Under the pieces are notes generated by a model. The model was given only the letters and a program-made list of their open reading frames with translations, made no database searches and had not been told where the DNA came from. Shown piece by piece: positions 1 through 7,408 of a stretch of 47,698 nucleotides of DNA. The stretch's first letter is position 1. Every line of letters starts with the position of its first letter. The translations under genes and the position numbers were made by a program. Source of the DNA: Verrucomicrobiota bacterium (GTDB taxonomy: Bacteria > Verrucomicrobiota > Verrucomicrobiia > Opitutales > UBA953); contig JAURJZ010000008.1 of the NCBI GenBank assembly GCA_030831965.1, positions 1 through 47,698 on the forward strand, in the 5' to 3' direction.

Positions 1-1
1 C

Positions 2-1834
2 GCCCTGGGCGACGAGGACGAGCGGGCGCTGCAAGCCCAGGCCGAGCTCATCGCCGCCCATGCGGAGAACCGACGCGCCGGCCACGCCCGCCTGCTCGCC
101 CTGCCCGACCGGCTGCCGTTCGCCGAGCCACGCCCGGAGTGGCTGGAGGCGGGGGCCGAGCTCGACGCCACCGCCGGGCTTGCCCTGCGGCTCCTCGTCG
201 CCCCCACCGGATTCGGCAAGACCTCCGCCGCCCTCCGCCACGGGCTCGCCCTGCTCCGCTCGGGACGGGCGACCAAGCTCGCCTACCTCACCGGCAAGGG
301 CACCGGCCAGCTCCAGGTGATGACCGAGCTTCGCCGTCTCGCCGGACCCCGCGAGCTGCGCGCCCTGGTGCTGCGGCCGCGCGCGGAGCATGAGCTCGAG
401 GGCATGCCCGACGACCCCGCCGACATCCGTCGCAACTGGGCCAAGGCGGGCATCGACGCCGCCCGGCTGCTCGAGTCGGGCGCCGACCTCGGGATGGTCC
501 GCCAGCTCGGGCGCCTCGCCCGCGTCCCGCCCTGGCTGATCAGCAAGGCCATGGCCGCGGAGGCCGACGTCCTCATCTGCGACTACAACTACGTCTTCGC
601 CCCGGCCCAGCGCCCCGCGCTCGAGCTCCTTCCGGGGTGGGACGAGTCCGAGCACGTCCTGGTCGTCGACGAGGCGCACAACCTCCCGGAACGCGTCGCC
701 GACTGCCTCTCCCTCGGCATCACCGCCCAGGCGGCGGTCGACGCCGCGCACGCCCTCGGCGCGGCCCGCGCCCCGCGCGAGTGGGTCGACGCCCTCCACG
801 GCTGGGCCTCCTTCCTCGGGCGCCTCCCCGCGGCGGACGCCGCCGACCCCGACGACCGCGCCGAGGCCGCCGCCCATGCCGACCGGTTCGCGACCCTCGC
901 GGCCGCCGAGCCGCTCGACCTCGACAGCCTGCCCGAGGCCGCCGCCCGCGTCGCCTCCGGGGCCCCGCACTGGCAGTCGCGCCTCGGCGCGCTCGACTCC
1001 GGCTGGCTGCTCTGGTCGCCCGAGCCGGCCACGCTCCGGCTCGACTGCCTGAGCGCGGCCCGCGCGATCGGCGAGCGCCTGCGCGGGCAGGGCCGCTGTC
1101 TCCTGCTCTCGGGCACGCCCGGACCGCGCGGCGCCCTCGACGCGGACTGCGGCCTGGAGGCCGGCTCGCTTCACCGCGTCGTGGCCCACGCCCCCTGGCG
1201 GCACGGCGCCTACCGCGTGGCCATCGACGCGCGCGTCGACACCCGTTACCGCTCGCGCGACCGGCACCTGGGCGCCACCGCCGCGACCCTCGCCCGGCTG
1301 GCCAGCCGCGACGGGCCGGTCGCCGCCTTCTTCCCCTCGTATCGCTACGCGGAGGCCGCCGCGGCGGCCCTGCGCGAGGCCTCCCCCTCCACGCCGGTGG
1401 CGATGCAGCCCCGAGGCCTCAGGCCCGACGGCATGACGCGCTTCCTCGACCAGTCCCTCCGCCCGGGATCCGTGCTCTGCCTCATCGTCGGCGGCGCCCT
1501 CGGCGAGGGCATCGACCTGCTCGGAGGCCGGATCGGCTCGGCCGTGGTCGTGGGCCCGGCCCTGCCGGAGGTCAACGCCCTGCAGGAGGCCCGTCGCCGG
1601 ATGTTCGAGCAGGCCGGCGCCGAGGATCCCTTCGCCCTCGCCTACATCCGCCCGGGCATGAGGAAGGTCAACCAGGCGCTGGGGCGCCTGGTGCGCGCGC
1701 CGGGGCAATCGGCCCGCGTGCTCCTGCACTGCCGGCGCTTCGCCGAGGAGTCCTACCGTGTCGCGCTCTCGCCGGAGTACGGCGACCCCGAGGTGCTCGC
1801 CAGCGACGACGACCTCCTCGGCTGGCTGCGCTGA
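2..1834 (+). CDS. XPD/DinG-like superfamily 2 DNA helicase, 5' end outside window
   Basis: This is a partial gene: the frame is open from the first bases of the window and ends with TGA at 1834. It encodes an ATP-dependent DNA helicase of the Rad3/XPD/DinG group, expected to unwind DNA 5'-3' in repair or recombination intermediates. Walker A (APTGFGKT, nt 200-223), the DEAH box (VVDEAHNL, around nt 662-685) and the C-terminal helicase motifs (GEGIDLLGG, then QALGRLVR near nt 1673-1696) are all visible. XPD-type proteins carry four Fe-S cysteines between Walker A and the DEAH box. Here that stretch (nt 347-577) has none: the usual VCPF is VPPW, although the flanking EADVLICDYNYVF is well kept. 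Some bacterial DinG proteins also lack the cluster. The gene converges on the nitroreductase with a 3-nt gap. The family call is firm; the exact subfamily is not. Confidence 0.88.
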   Translation, partial: ALGDEDERALQAQAELIAAHAENRRAGHARLLALPDRLPFAEPRPEWLEAGAELDATAGLALRLLVAPTGFGKTSAALRHGLALLRSGRATKLAYLTGKGTGQLQVMTELRRLAGPRELRALVLRPRAEHELEGMPDDPADIRRNWAKAGIDAARLLESGADLGMVRQLGRLARVPPWLISKAMAAEADVLICDYNYVFAPAQRPALELLPGWDESEHVLVVDEAHNLPERVADCLSLGITAQAAVDAAHALGAARAPREWVDALHGWASFLGRLPAADAADPDDRAEAAAHADRFATLAAAEPLDLDSLPEAAARVASGAPHWQSRLGALDSGWLLWSPEPATLRLDCLSAARAIGERLRGQGRCLLLSGTPGPRGALDADCGLEAGSLHRVVAHAPWRHGAYRVAIDARVDTRYRSRDRHLGATAATLARLASRDGPVAAFFPSYRYAEAAAAALREASPSTPVAMQPRGLRPDGMTRFLDQSLRPGSVLCLIVGGALGEGIDLLGGRIGSAVVVGPALPEVNALQEARRRMFEQAGAEDPFALAYIRPGMRKVNQALGRLVRAPGQSARVLLHCRRFAEESYRVALSPEYGDPEVLASDDDLLGWLR

Positions 1835-1837
1835 GCC

Positions 1838-2488
1838 TCAGACCGTGCGCAGCACCTCGCCCGCCGGGTAGCGGACCTTCGCCGCCTGGGCGTAGGCGTC
1901 GTCCGCGGCGCGGTAGCCCGCCGCGCAGGCCACGACCGTCTCGTGGCCCGAGCCGGCAAGCCCGAGGATCTCGTCGTACCTCGCGGGGTCGATGCCCTCG
2001 AGCGGACAGGTGTCGATTCCCATCGCGGCCGCGGCCGCCATGAACTGCCCCAGGGCGATGTAGACCTGTCGCGCGGCCCACTCGCGCTGGACCTCGGCCG
2101 ACTTGCCCTGGGCCACGTTGGCCACCATCAGCTGGCGGTAGGCCTCCAGCTTCTCAAGGGGGACTCCGCGAACCTCGCCGATGCGCGCGATATGGCGGTT
2201 GACCTCGGCCTCGCCGGTGGACGCGCGCCGCAGGAACACCACCAGGTGGGAGGCGTCGGTCACCTGGGACTGGTTCCACGAGTGCTCGCGCAGGCGGGCG
2301 CGCAGCTGGGGATTCTCGACCACGAGGAAGCGCCAGGGCTGGAGGCCGAACGACGAGGGCGCGAGCACGAGGCTGGCGGCCAGGGCCTCCCAGGCGGAGG
2401 CGGGCAGGCGGCGGGTGTCGAACTTCTTCGTCGCATAGCGCCAGGCGAGGGCGGCGGAGAGTTCCGAGGGCGAGAGGGTGTTGGGCAT
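1838..2488 (-). CDS. NAD(P)H-dependent nitroreductase family protein (NfsB-like)
   Basis: This is an FMN-dependent oxidoreductase of the nitroreductase fold, about 216 residues and close to the usual 210-220. Family signatures are the N-terminal RYATKKFD segment (FMN phosphate-binding Arg/Lys), SSFGLQPWRFLVV (the common Ser-x-x-x-Gln-Pro-Trp flavin contact), and ALGQFMAAAAAMGIDTCPLEG near the C-terminus. Proteins of this type reduce nitroaromatics, quinones or flavins using NAD(P)H in the cytoplasm; the physiological substrate cannot be read from sequence. The ATG at 2488 was chosen over an in-frame GTG at 2500 because GTGGGG lies just upstream. It lies 51 nt downstream of lolD on the same strand, with a small inverted repeat (GGTTTG/CAAACC, 2517-2529) between them, so co-transcription is possible but not shown. 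Confidence 0.88.
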   Translation of the reverse strand: MPNTLSPSELSAALAWRYATKKFDTRRLPASAWEALAASLVLAPSSFGLQPWRFLVVENPQLRARLREHSWNQSQVTDASHLVVFLRRASTGEAEVNRHIARIGEVRGVPLEKLEAYRQLMVANVAQGKSAEVQREWAARQVYIALGQFMAAAAAMGIDTCPLEGIDPARYDEILGLAGSGHETVVACAAGYRAADDAYAQAAKVRYPAGEVLRTV

Positions 2489-2539
2489 GGGGAACCCCAC
2501 CGAGCCGCGCCGGGCCGGTTTGTCAAACCCGACCCGCGC

Positions 2540-3223
2540 TCAACCCAGGCCGAGCAGGCCGCCCCTCAGGACCAGCCGCCGGTCGCAGCGGGCGGCGTGG
2601 GAGCGGGAATGCGTGACGAGGAGGACCGCCGCGCCCTGCTCCCGGGCCAGGCCGAGAAGCAGGTCCATCACCGCGGCGCCCGAGGCCTCGTCGAGGTTCC
2701 CGGTCGGCTCGTCCGCGAGCAGCAGGCGGGGCCGGTTGGCAAGGGCGCGGGCCAGGGCGACGCGCTGGCACTCCCCGCCGGAGAGGGTCGAGGGCAGGTG
2801 CCGCGCCCGGCCGCCGAGGCCCACCGAGGCGAGCAGCCGGTCCGCCGCGGCCAGCGCCTCGCGGCGACCGGACGCCCCGGCCACGCGGAGGGCGAGGGCG
2901 ACGTTCTCGCGCGCGTCCAGCTCCGGCATCAGCTGGTAGGACTGGAAGACGAATCCGAGCAGGCCGGCTCGCCTCCGGGCCAACTCGCGCCCGGCCAGGG
3001 CGTCCACCCGCTCGCCGCCCCACCAGAGCTCGCCGCCATCCGCGCGGTCCAGCCCGCCGAGAACCTGGAGCAGGGTCGACTTGCCCGCGCCGGATTCGCC
3101 GGTGACGGCGACCGCCTCGCCCGCGGCCAGCTCGAGGTCGACCCCGCGCAGCACCGGCAGCTCGCCCGAGGGCGAGCGGTAGGCCTTGCGCAGACCCGAG
3201 CATCGGAGGACGGGCTCAGGCAT
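2540..3223 (-). CDS. lolD: Lipoprotein-releasing ABC transporter ATP-binding protein LolD
   Basis: This is the ATPase subunit of the Lol complex, which extracts outer-membrane lipoproteins from the inner membrane. Its 227 residues match the family length. Walker A is GESGAGKST (about residues 42-50), the Q-loop is VFQSYQLMPELDARENV, the signature is LSGGECQRVALARAL, Walker B is LLLADEPTGNLD and the H-loop is LLVTHS. QSYQLMPELDARENV and DEPTGNLD are typical of the LolD/MacB/FtsE group rather than importers. It overlaps the 3' end of lolC by 8 nt, so the two are almost certainly translated together. The partner permease, not the ATPase alone, supports the Lol assignment over MacB or FtsE. Confidence 0.9.
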   Translation of the reverse strand: MPEPVLRCSGLRKAYRSPSGELPVLRGVDLELAAGEAVAVTGESGAGKSTLLQVLGGLDRADGGELWWGGERVDALAGRELARRRAGLLGFVFQSYQLMPELDARENVALALRVAGASGRREALAAADRLLASVGLGGRARHLPSTLSGGECQRVALARALANRPRLLLADEPTGNLDEASGAAVMDLLLGLAREQGAAVLLVTHSRSHAARCDRRLVLRGGLLGLG

Positions 3224-4442
3224 CGCGCATCGCGTCGGTCGGCCGCCGCCGGGCCGCCCAGAGGGCGGGGACCAGTCCGGCGGCCGTGGTGGTCAGGAGG
3301 GTGAAGGCGGCCGCCAGGGCGAAGTCCCACGGCTCGTAATGCAGCGGCACGAAGCCGAACTGGTAGACCTGCCCGACAAGGTCGCCGTCCCCGAAGAGGG
3401 CGTTGATCGCGGCGAGGATCGCCTCGCGACCGGCCAAGACCGCCCAGGTCAGGGCGAAGCCGAGCAGGGTGCCGAGCCCGCCGATGAGGAGACCCTGGAC
3501 GGCGAAGACCGAGGCGACGGAGGCGGGCGAGGCGCCAAGGGCCGCGAGCACGCCGATCTCGCGCGAGCGGCGGATGACGGCGGAGAACAGGCTGCTCCCG
3601 ATGGAGAAGGAGGCGACCAGGGTGATGATGAACATCAGGAAGAAGAGCATGGTCTTCTCAAAGCGGATCGCCTCGAGGAAATCGCGCTTGATCGCGGTCC
3701 AGGGCCGGAAGCGGACGCCGGGATGGGCCGCCTCCAGCCGGGCGGCCGAGGCCTCCGCCGACGGTCCCGAGGCGTCGCGGAGCCGCAAGGTCAGCCCGTG
3801 GGCGCGCTCGCCCATGCCCCATAGCTCGCGGAAGCGGCGGAGGGGCACGAGGGCCGCGCGGTCGTCGACCTCGGTGAAGCCGGTGCGGAGAAGGGCGCAG
3901 ACCTCGAGCTCGACCGGAAGCGGGGCGCGTCCGCGCTCGGCGCGCTCCGCCATGGCGGGGGCCCAGACCTCGATGCGGTCGCCGACCCCGACCCTCAGCT
4001 GCCGCGCCAGCCCCCGGCCGAGCGCGACGCGGCCGTCATCCAGGCCGTCGAGCGAGCCGTCGGCGACGTAGCGCCGCGCGGGCAGGTCGGGATCCGCGGG
4101 CCGCACCCCCCGGACGAAGGCGACGGACGAGAAGTCGCCCGAGCGCGCCAGCGCGGGCCCCTCGGCGTAGGGCTCGGCCGAGCGCACCGCCGGGTCGCCC
4201 GCCAGCGCGAGGGCGAGGGCCTCGGGACGCTCGATCGCGCCCGCGCCGACCGCCACGACGTCGCCGAACGACTCGCGGATGCGAAGCCGGTGCTCCTCGC
4301 CGAAGCCGTTCATGACCGTCTGCACGACGAGCAGCGAGGCGACGCCCAGCCCGACGCCGAGGATCGACACGCCCGCGAACGCGGGGAAGCGCCGACCCCG
4401 GGGGAACAGCTGGCGGAGGGCGAGGTGGAGGGTCCAGGGCAC
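3216..4442 (-). CDS. lolC: Lipoprotein-releasing permease LolC/LolE family
   Basis: This inner-membrane permease works with LolD to release lipoproteins to the periplasmic carrier LolA. Its 408 residues match LolC/E length. The N-terminus (LALRQLFPRG, then a TM with SILGVGLGVASLLVVQTVMNG) is the classic LolC/E start, followed by a periplasmic MacB-PCD-like domain (about residues 50-250). Three C-terminal FtsX-type TM segments follow, with EIGVLAALGAS in the cytoplasmic loop. The start is GTG at 4442, with no clear Shine-Dalgarno. Only one permease gene is present, so the complex may be a homodimer as in single-permease lineages, unless a second permease lies elsewhere. It lies 26 nt after lysS, a common bacterial arrangement. 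Confidence 0.9.
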   Translation of the reverse strand: MPWTLHLALRQLFPRGRRFPAFAGVSILGVGLGVASLLVVQTVMNGFGEEHRLRIRESFGDVVAVGAGAIERPEALALALAGDPAVRSAEPYAEGPALARSGDFSSVAFVRGVRPADPDLPARRYVADGSLDGLDDGRVALGRGLARQLRVGVGDRIEVWAPAMAERAERGRAPLPVELEVCALLRTGFTEVDDRAALVPLRRFRELWGMGERAHGLTLRLRDASGPSAEASAARLEAAHPGVRFRPWTAIKRDFLEAIRFEKTMLFFLMFIITLVASFSIGSSLFSAVIRRSREIGVLAALGASPASVASVFAVQGLLIGGLGTLLGFALTWAVLAGREAILAAINALFGDGDLVGQVYQFGFVPLHYEPWDFALAAAFTLLTTTAAGLVPALWAARRRPTDAMRDA

Positions 4443-4445
4443 GGC

Positions 4446-4472
4446 TCAGGCGCGGCGCGCGCCGCGGGTCAT
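4446..4472 (-). other. Eight-codon mini-ORF bridging lysS and lolC
   Basis: An ATG at 4472 overlaps the lysS stop as ATGA. It opens eight codons (MTRGARRA) and ends in TGA, three nucleotides before the lolC GTG and in the same frame. The arrangement would let a ribosome finishing lysS restart and be delivered to lolC, which lacks its own Shine-Dalgarno. This is a coupling hypothesis; the short ORF could also be chance in GC-rich sequence. Confidence 0.3.
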
Positions 4473-5953
4473 TCCCGGACCTCGGGCCGGAGGGTCGGGA
4501 AGAGGATGGTGTCGCGGATGTTGGCCGCGCCCGTCAGGAGCACCCCCAGCCGGTCGACGCCCACGCCGAGACCGCCCGCCGGGGGCATGCCGTGCTCGAG
4601 CGCGAGCAGGAAATCCTCGTCGATGCGGTGCGTCTCGGCCCCCGCCTGGGCCTCGAGCATGCGGCGCTGCTCGAGGGGGTCGTTCTGCTCCGAGTAGGCC
4701 GGCGCGATCTCCTGGCCGTTGATGCAGAGCTCGAAGACGTCGATGGTGTCGGGGTCGTCCGGCGTGAGCTTGGCCAGCGGGCAGAGCTGGCGCGGGATGT
4801 GCGTGACAAAGGTCGGCTGGATGAGCGTGGGCTCGACCAGCTTCGCGAAGACCTCGTTGGTGACCTCGAAATCCTCCCAGTCCGGGCGGGGCTCGCCCAG
4901 GCCGAGGCGACGGCAGGCCTCGATCTTCTCCTCCTTGGTCCGGGAGAACCAGGCGGGGTCGCCCGTGCGCCCAAGGATGAGGTCCTTGTACCGGACCTCG
5001 CGCCACTCGCCGCCGAGGTCGATCTCGCCGCCCTCGGCGCGGGCGACGGTGGTCGAGCCCAGCACCTCGCGACAGACCTGCTGGATGAGGGAGCGGATGA
5101 GCTCCATCATGCCCCGGTAGTCCGTGTAGGCCTGGTAGAGCTCGAGCATGGTGAACTCCGGGTTGTGCTTGCGCGAGAGCCCCTCGTTCCGGAAGACCCG
5201 GCCGATCTCGAACACCCGGTCCAGGCCGCCGACCAGGCAGCGCTTGAGATGGAGCTCGAGGGCGATGCGCAGCGAGAAGTCGCAGTCCAGCGCGTTGAAG
5301 TGCGTGACGAACGGGCGGGCCGCGGCGCCCCCGGCCACGCCGTGCAGGGCGGGCGTCTCGACCTCGGCGAAGCCGCGCGACCAGAGGAAGCGCCGGATCG
5401 ACTCGATGATCCGGCTGCGGGTCAGCAGGCGCCGGCGGGAATCGTGGTTGGCGACGAGGTCGAGGTAGCGCTGGCGGTAGACCTGCTCGGGGTCGGCGAG
5501 CCCGTGGAACTTCTCCGGCGGCGGGCGCAGCGCCTTGGAGACCAGGCCGTAGGCGGCGGCGCGGACGGTGACCTCGCCGGTCTTGGTGCGGAAAAGCCGG
5601 CCGCGGACGCCGATGAAGTCGCCCAGGTCGACCAGCTTCTTGAAATGGCCGTCGTAGCGCTCGCCCAGGGCGTCGCGGGTCAGGTAGCACTGCACGACGC
5701 CCGAGCGGTCGAGGAGCTTGACGAAGCTGGCCTTCCCCATCACGCGGAGGGCGACAATCCGGCCGGCGACCGAGACCTCGGGGCCCTCCTCCGCGCCCTC
5801 CGGCAGGAGGGCCGGGCAGTCCGCGGCCACGTGGCTCTGGTCCCAGTTCGCGCGGAAGGGATCCTCCCCCGCCTCCCGCAGGATCGCGAGCTTCTCCCGG
5901 CGGACCGCGAACAGGTCGTTGGAGATGGCGTTCAGGTCGTGGGGCTCGCTCAT
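4469..5953 (-). CDS. lysS: Lysine--tRNA ligase, class II
   Basis: This enzyme charges tRNA-Lys with lysine using ATP in the cytoplasm. It has 494 residues, typical for class II LysRS. The N-terminal OB-fold anticodon-binding domain includes [20 protein letters not shown]. Class II motif 2 is [20 protein letters not shown] and motif 3 is [15 protein letters not shown] followed by [14 protein letters not shown]. The ATG at 5953 ([15 protein letters not shown]) was chosen because it matches the usual LysRS start; an in-frame extension to 6076 would overlap thyA and adds proline-rich, non-family sequence. It is the first gene of a lysS-lolC-lolD run and is divergent from thyA, with 121 nt between them. 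Confidence 0.95.
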   Translation of the reverse strand: MSEPHDLNAISNDLFAVRREKLAILREAGEDPFRANWDQSHVAADCPALLPEGAEEGPEVSVAGRIVALRVMGKASFVKLLDRSGVVQCYLTRDALGERYDGHFKKLVDLGDFIGVRGRLFRTKTGEVTVRAAAYGLVSKALRPPPEKFHGLADPEQVYRQRYLDLVANHDSRRRLLTRSRIIESIRRFLWSRGFAEVETPALHGVAGGAAARPFVTHFNALDCDFSLRIALELHLKRCLVGGLDRVFEIGRVFRNEGLSRKHNPEFTMLELYQAYTDYRGMMELIRSLIQQVCREVLGSTTVARAEGGEIDLGGEWREVRYKDLILGRTGDPAWFSRTKEEKIEACRRLGLGEPRPDWEDFEVTNEVFAKLVEPTLIQPTFVTHIPRQLCPLAKLTPDDPDTIDVFELCINGQEIAPAYSEQNDPLEQRRMLEAQAGAETHRIDEDFLLALEHGMPPAGGLGVGVDRLGVLLTGAANIRDTILFPTLRPEVRE

Positions 5954-6074
5954 GACAGGCCCACTAGGGAGCCGAGGGGGACGCGGGGGGTCAATGGCAC
6001 AATGCGCCGGGCTCGTCGGCGCGGGCCCGATTTTGCCTTTCCCGACGCCGCGGCCCTGCTCCATAGTCGACCCC

Positions 6075-6920
6075 ATGCAGACCTACCTGGACCTCCTGAG
6101 GCACGTCCGCCAAAACGGCGAGCGCCGCGCGGACCGGACCGGGGTCGGCACCCTCGGCATCTTCGGCGCCCAGCTTCGCTTCGACCTTTCCCGGGGATTC
6201 CCCCTGGTCACGACCAAGAAGGTCCACCTCCGGTCGGTCATCCAGGAACTGCTGTGGTTCCTCGCCGGGCGGACCGACAACCAGTGGCTCAACGAGCGGC
6301 AGGTCACCATCTGGGACGAGTGGGCCACGCCCGAGCAGTGCGCCCGCTTCGGGCGACAGCCCGGCGACCTCGGGCCCGTCTACGGCCACCAGTGGCGCAA
6401 CTTCGGCGCCTCGCGGAAACCCGACGGCGCCTACGCCGCCGACGGCGTCGACCAGATCCGCCGCCTGCTCGACGACCTCCGCGCCAAGCCCGCCAGCCGC
6501 CGACACCTCGTCACGGGCTGGAACCCCGCCGAGGCCGACCAGGTCGCGCTGCCGCCCTGCCACACCCTCTTCCAGTTCCATGTCTCGGGCGACGGGCGGC
6601 TGAGCTGCCAGCTCTACCAGCGCAGCGCGGACCTCTTCCTCGGCGTGCCCTTCAACATCGCGAGCTACGCCCTCCTCACCCACATGATCGCGCAGGTGAG
6701 CGGCCTGCGGGCCGGCGACTTCGTGCACACCTTCGGCGACGCCCACGTGTACCTCAACCACCTTGGGCAGGTCGACCTGCAGCTGACGCGGGAGCCGCGA
6801 CCGCCGCCCACGCTGCGCCTCAACCCCGCGGTGACCGACCTGTTCGCCTTCCGCGCCGAGGACATCTCGGTCGAGGGCTACGATCCCCATCCGGCGATCA
6901 AGGCGCCCGTGGCCATCTGA
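6075..6920 (+). CDS. thyA: Thymidylate synthase ThyA
   Basis: It converts dUMP to dTMP with methylenetetrahydrofolate as methyl donor and reductant, producing dihydrofolate. It has 281 residues; E. coli ThyA has 264. Visible motifs are [22 protein letters not shown], the active-site Cys in [12 protein letters not shown], and [19 protein letters not shown]. The ATG at 6075 fits the family start ([11 protein letters not shown]); no Shine-Dalgarno is evident in the C-rich leader. folA follows after 5 nt, coupling production and recycling of dihydrofolate. This organism therefore uses classical ThyA rather than flavin-dependent ThyX, at least here. Confidence 0.96.
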   Translation: MQTYLDLLRHVRQNGERRADRTGVGTLGIFGAQLRFDLSRGFPLVTTKKVHLRSVIQELLWFLAGRTDNQWLNERQVTIWDEWATPEQCARFGRQPGDLGPVYGHQWRNFGASRKPDGAYAADGVDQIRRLLDDLRAKPASRRHLVTGWNPAEADQVALPPCHTLFQFHVSGDGRLSCQLYQRSADLFLGVPFNIASYALLTHMIAQVSGLRAGDFVHTFGDAHVYLNHLGQVDLQLTREPRPPPTLRLNPAVTDLFAFRAEDISVEGYDPHPAIKAPVAI

Positions 6921-6925
6921 GGCCC

Positions 6926-7408
6926 ATGGACCTCGGTCGCCCCCTCGTGGCCATCGCGGCGCTCGGCCGCAACCGCGCCATCGGCAAGGACAACCGCCTG
7001 CCCTGGCGCATTCCCGAGGACTTCGCCTTCTTCAAGGCGACCACCATGGGCCACCTTCTCGTCATGGGCCGAAAGACCCACGAGTCCATCGGCCGACCCC
7101 TGCCCGGCCGCCGCACCGTCGTGCTCAGCCGCTCGGGCTTCGCCGCCCCCGGCGTCACCGTCATCCCCGGCTGGGAGGGGCTGCGCGACCTCGAGCCGGG
7201 CAAGACACTCTTCCTCGCCGGCGGCGCGCAGCTCTACGCGGAGGCCCTGCCGTGGTGCTCGGAGCTCCTGCTGACCCATGTCGACATGGAGCCGGAGGCC
7301 GACGCCTTCTTCCCCGATTGGACAAAGGGGTTCGACCCAGGCGAGGTGCTTCGGCAGGGTCCGGGCTTCGTCATCCGTCGCCATCTTCCGCTGCGACGCG
7401 CGCCATGA
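6926..7408 (+). CDS. folA: Dihydrofolate reductase
   Basis: It reduces dihydrofolate to tetrahydrofolate with NADPH, regenerating the cofactor used by the adjacent ThyA. It has 160 residues, the normal size. The substrate-site motif WRIPEDFAFFKATT contains the catalytic Asp, VMGRKTHESIGRPLPGR is the cofactor-binding segment, and LFLAGGAQLYAEAL is the second dinucleotide motif. The ATG at 6926 is 5 nt after the thyA stop. The stop overlaps the start of the next membrane-protein gene as ATGA, so thyA, folA and the ligase-like gene probably form one transcript. Confidence 0.95.
   Translation: MDLGRPLVAIAALGRNRAIGKDNRLPWRIPEDFAFFKATTMGHLLVMGRKTHESIGRPLPGRRTVVLSRSGFAAPGVTVIPGWEGLRDLEPGKTLFLAGGAQLYAEALPWCSELLLTHVDMEPEADAFFPDWTKGFDPGEVLRQGPGFVIRRHLPLRRAP

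Noticed and set aside
2517-2529. GGTTTG-T-CAAACC inverted repeat as a terminator between lolD and the nitroreductase
   Set aside because: The loop is too small, stem is short and there is no T-tract on the minus strand.
1943-3304. Plus-strand frame of about 450 codons opposite the nitroreductase and lolD
   Set aside because: Composition is typical of a shadow frame and the opposite strand encodes two well-motifed proteins.
4592-6925. Plus-strand open frame antisense to lysS leading into folA
   Set aside because: High GC removes stop codons; the sequence is Leu/Asp/Gly/Ala-biased without motifs, whereas lysS on the other strand has class II motifs. Only the folA part from 6926 is kept.
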